From positions 1,714,501 to 1,778,500 of the forward strand of contig NZ_CP091037.1 in NCBI RefSeq assembly GCF_021534965.1: a stretch of DNA of 64,000 bases, in the 5' to 3' direction. The translations under genes were made by a program, and so were the position numbers. Source of the stretch: Muricauda sp. SCSIO 65647 (GTDB taxonomy: Bacteria; Bacteroidota; Bacteroidia; Flavobacteriales; Flavobacteriaceae). How positions within the stretch are numbered: the stretch's first letter is position 1; the number at the start of each line of letters is the position of its first letter. Under the pieces are notes generated by a model that saw nothing but the letters and a program-made list of their open reading frames with translations, was not told where the DNA came from and did not search any database. Below, one piece after another: positions 61,756 through 64,000 of the stretch.

Positions 61756-62424
61756 ATGATGCAAAAGCGAAAGTCTGACAGTGGGCCCGATGACCGGAAA
61801 GAAGTGCATCAAGTAGTGGGCTTGGACTCTTTTCACAAAAGTTTGGACAAAATTTTTTTTTCGAACACCACGATAACTTGCAAAAACGATACTGACCGAG
61901 TTTTTAATCTGGTCATTGAACTGCACTGTAATTTCAATCTGATCAATGCCCTTTTTCACCCGAACATGGGCAATTGGGGCGGACTACATACAGGAAATCG
62001 AGTAAAACAACCACCATTTGAAAGGGCGTTTATGCAATTGCACCAATTGAACCATGGGGCAGTCGACATTGCCGAAATATACATTAATATGCTCGATACT
62101 TCATTGATTATAAGCAAAATACATGCACAAAGTATTTCCCATCAGCTAGGGGCCATTTTGCGGTCATTGAGTCAAAATTTTGTACACTTCACCAAGGGGT
62201 TGCTCGAAATGCCCTTAGAAATATTCATCCCGGTCTTTGAGAAGAAAGGGAACAACGGTTCGCCAGACAAACAAAACGATAAGCAAATTAAAGCGATCGG
62301 GGGGTATTTTGATTTTTGGGGACTGTATTTTCTTTCCAAAAAAAATCAAGACCCCATTATCTATGATTTGAAAAACGGAAGATTTATAGATGGAGACCTT
62401 TTGTTAATCGGCTTGGAGACATAA
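61756..62424 (+). CDS. Protein of unknown function
   Basis: A 222-residue frame with plausible codon use and amphipathic stretches (FNLVIELHCNFNLINALFHP, IYINMLDTSLIISKIHAQS, SISHQLGAILRSLSQNFVHF). No signal peptide or known motif. Starts at the first of two tandem ATGs. Its reality rests mainly on length and composition. Confidence 0.45.
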   Translation: MMQKRKSDSGPDDRKEVHQVVGLDSFHKSLDKIFFSNTTITCKNDTDRVFNLVIELHCNFNLINALFHPNMGNWGGLHTGNRVKQPPFERAFMQLHQLNHGAVDIAEIYINMLDTSLIISKIHAQSISHQLGAILRSLSQNFVHFTKGLLEMPLEIFIPVFEKKGNNGSPDKQNDKQIKAIGGYFDFWGLYFLSKKNQDPIIYDLKNGRFIDGDLLLIGLET

Positions 62425-62465
62425 GGGAATGACGATATGACCTCTAGATGGGCAAATTTAAAGTA

Positions 62466-63011
62466 CTACCGATCCATATATCTTTCTTTGATGATATTGA
62501 AATGCCGCAGTTCATGACCTGCGATATGGTAGGCGAGGCCCCTAACCGAGCGCTCGTTGACTATGCTGCCATCATGCTCAATACCACAGCCCTTTCTTGT
62601 AAAGCTTTCCTCAGGTAGGTTTTTGAACAAAGAAATGGTCGCCTTTCGCACGGTTTCGTATTCATCAAAAATGCTCTCCAACGACCTTGCGTTCGCATTC
62701 GAGCTTTTGGCATAAACATCTTGGTCAAACCCATGGAGCGGGGTATCATCATTTCTGGCATAGCGCAGGGCCCTGTAAGAAAAGATGCGCTCATCGTCGA
62801 TAAGGTGTACCAGAATTTCCTTGATCGTCCATTTGTTATCGGCATATCGGTAATACAGCTTTTCTTCGGGAAGCGCATGGACATACTCCCTTATTTTTAG
62901 AAAATTGGCCCATAAATGCTCCAGCACTTTTCCATCATCTTCCAGTAAATCCATATAGATTTTAGAGTACTCGGGATATTCCCCTAGAAGTGGTTTTTGT
63001 ATCGTTCTCAT
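62466..63011 (-). CDS. DinB-family metal-dependent protein
   Basis: A 181-residue four-helix-bundle protein: YADNKWTIKEILVHLIDDERI with the first metal His, then GLAYHIAGHELRHFNIIKERY with the other two His residues. DinB/DUF664 proteins include thiol-dependent transferases and hydrolases; the substrate is unknown. It follows the HxlR regulator gene by 2 nt and is probably controlled by it. Confidence 0.88.
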   Translation of the reverse strand: MRTIQKPLLGEYPEYSKIYMDLLEDDGKVLEHLWANFLKIREYVHALPEEKLYYRYADNKWTIKEILVHLIDDERIFSYRALRYARNDDTPLHGFDQDVYAKSSNANARSLESIFDEYETVRKATISLFKNLPEESFTRKGCGIEHDGSIVNERSVRGLAYHIAGHELRHFNIIKERYMDR

Positions 63012-63013
63012 AG

Positions 63014-63349
63014 TTACTCTTTGTCAAAGTTTTTGGCCCATGAATTTCTGGCCCACATGCCCAAGGGTTCTATCAGTTCGTACAGTTCTTTGCCCAAGGG
63101 TGTTAGCGCATATCCCTCCAGGGTCCTTTCAATCAAAAAAGACTCTTTTAACTCTTTTAACCTAGTGTTCAAAGTGGTGGGCGATATAGATTCACAATAT
63201 TCCTGTAACTTTCTGAACGTGCTGGGTCCGTGGTTCAAATGCCAGATAATACCCATGGCCCAACTACGCCCCAATAGGTCTAAGAGAGCCATAACGGGCT
63301 GACCAGATTTTGATCCTCTTACAGGGTTGCCAGGTAAAGGTAATGCCAT
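63014..63349 (-). CDS. HxlR-type winged-helix regulator
   Basis: A 111-residue protein: MALLDLLGRSWAMGIIWHLN, GPSTFRKLQEYCESISPTTLNTRLKELKE and YALTPLGKELYELIEPL, the HxlR pattern with the conserved N-terminal Cys missing (no Cys before the first helix). It probably controls its own operon with DinB and perhaps the divergent decarboxylase through the TGTAGC palindromes just upstream. Confidence 0.88.
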   Translation of the reverse strand: MALPLPGNPVRGSKSGQPVMALLDLLGRSWAMGIIWHLNHGPSTFRKLQEYCESISPTTLNTRLKELKESFLIERTLEGYALTPLGKELYELIEPLGMWARNSWAKNFDKE

Positions 63350-63363
63350 CTTACTACTTTTTT

Positions 63364-63409
63364 TGTAGCAAATATATAAAATGTGTAGCTTTGCTACAAA
63401 ATATGTAGT
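63364..63409. promoter_or_regulatory. Cluster of TGTAGC half sites, candidate HxlR operator
   Basis: A perfect palindrome TGTAGC-TTT-GCTACA (63384-63398) is flanked by further half sites TGTAGC at 63364-63369 and TGTAGT at 63404-63409, all in the short gap between the divergent regulator and the decarboxylase gene. Confidence 0.6.
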
Positions 63410-63446
63410 AACCTTTTTTTGATTTTTATGCTAGTCAATTTTTAAA

Positions 63447-64000
63447 ATGATGATTATGAGAGTTAAGGATTTTATTATTTCGTTGGCGGTCGCATTATTC
63501 ACGGCCGGTATGCTGCACTCACAAACAGTGAGCCCGCCAGTAAAGAAACTCAGAGAATTGTATGCCACGAACAAAGATTTTCAGAAAGTAGTGGATGATA
63601 TGTTTGAAAACCTTCAAGATTTGCCCGATGGTACACTCAACCCTTGGAGAAACAAGAACGTAGAAGACCTCTACGGTTTTTTGAACGAATGGCACTTTTT
63701 TTTGCCAAACACCGAAAACGGATTGGATAAGATAATCGAGTTCTCAATGCTCTATTACCACAATCCCCATGGTATGAAATTTATTTTAGAGGAACCCGGA
63801 TACAGCTGGGGACTCCATTTTATCGAAGAGAGGGGAAAATTTATGGACAGCCCAGAATCGGCCAAGGGCATTGCAGTTTGGTTGAACGATTCATCCATAA
63901 AACATAGCGATTTTGTAATGCCATTTGAAGGTTACAAATCGTTTAATGACTTTTTTACCAGAGAATTGAAACCTGGGGCGCGAACAATAGATGCCATTGA
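63447..64000 (+). CDS. Secreted PSD-superfamily decarboxylase with PSDC-like N-terminal domain (3' end outside window)
   Basis: The frame is open to the window end (about 184 codons visible). Signal peptide DFIISLAVALFTAGMLHSQ; two further ATGs close by (63450 and 63456) are possible starts. Residues ~30-110 (KKLRELYATNKDFQKVVDDM, NPWRNKNVEDLYGFLNEWHF) resemble the N-terminal PSDC domain found before PSD-type decarboxylases such as PsiD; then comes the PSD hallmark YKSFNDFFTRELKPGARTID. The catalytic LGST-type Ser site, cleaved to pyruvoyl, must lie beyond the edge. Substrate (phosphatidylserine, an amino acid, other) is open; export is unusual. Confidence 0.78.
   Translation, partial: MMIMRVKDFIISLAVALFTAGMLHSQTVSPPVKKLRELYATNKDFQKVVDDMFENLQDLPDGTLNPWRNKNVEDLYGFLNEWHFFLPNTENGLDKIIEFSMLYYHNPHGMKFILEEPGYSWGLHFIEERGKFMDSPESAKGIAVWLNDSSIKHSDFVMPFEGYKSFNDFFTRELKPGARTIDAI

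Overview
The window is chromosomal DNA from a member of the Bacteroidota, almost certainly a Flavobacteriaceae (marine-type). Reasons: a SprB-like giant adhesin with a gliding/type IX secretion C-terminal sorting domain followed by a PorP/SprF-family protein; many copies of the Bacteroidota -7 promoter element TAnnTTTG; CarboxypepD-regulatory/TonB-type outer-membrane receptors; head-GIN, DUF2764 and other families typical of the phylum. No insertion sequence, prophage or CRISPR array is visible. The species cannot be named from this evidence.

Layout. 1-10.2 kb: 3' part of a SprB-like repeat adhesin, its SprF-like partner, folB and tRNA-Cys. 10.3-14.5 kb (minus): compact operon rnr - head-GIN protein - LysE-type exporter - isoprenylcysteine methyltransferase-like protein. 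14.5-15.0 kb: AT-rich divergent gap with DnaA-box-like motifs. 15.0-16.8 kb: rpiB - cation diffusion facilitator - ElaA-type acetyltransferase. 16.8-26.3 kb (minus): small protein and solitary DNA cytosine methyltransferase, hydrolase-like protein, S41 protease, rnpA, M1 peptidase, S8 subtilase lipoprotein, MBL hydrolase. 26.5-36.7 kb: Na+/H+ antiporter with TrkA-N domain, GH16 lipoprotein coupled to lepA, TonB-type receptor, dus, LolC/E-like permease, rbfA, methylmalonyl-CoA epimerase. 36.8-37.2 kb: a CAT-anticodon tRNA followed by perfect 126-bp tandem repeats of its 3' end plus terminator. 37.2-42.3 kb is the accessory region: a SnoaL-like/HxlR divergent pair with twin palindromic operators, a small XRE regulator, and a lipoprotein cluster. 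42.5-55.6 kb (minus): ppc, a two-component system and a V-type ATPase operon headed by a universal stress protein. 56.0-60.2 kb: a second universal stress protein and sdhCAB. 60.5-64 kb: orphan genes, XRE regulator, DinB-HxlR pair and, cut by the right edge, a secreted decarboxylase of the phosphatidylserine-decarboxylase superfamily.

The most interesting system is at 38.2-42.3 kb. A lipoprotein (39559-41124) has a G+C-rich N-terminal half with a Gly/Asn/Ser linker and an abruptly A+T-rich C-terminal half carrying a HEGIH zincin motif. It overlaps a lipoprotein gene; then comes a start-less fragment encoding a peptidase-like tail (GHKDHIHF), 3 nt upstream of another small lipoprotein gene. 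This is the architecture of a polymorphic toxin with immunity genes and an orphan C-terminal module, but with toxin and candidate immunity proteins all being lipoproteins, suggesting action in the periplasm. A diverged copy of the same promoter/inverted-repeat module lies upstream of a third lipoprotein, as if an earlier toxin unit had been lost. This reading is inference and untested.

Energy metabolism: the V-ATPase rotor subunit K retains all side-chain positions known for Na+ binding in the Enterococcus hirae enzyme, so the complex is predicted to be Na+-coupled; a monovalent cation/proton antiporter and an sdhCAB succinate dehydrogenase lie in the same window.
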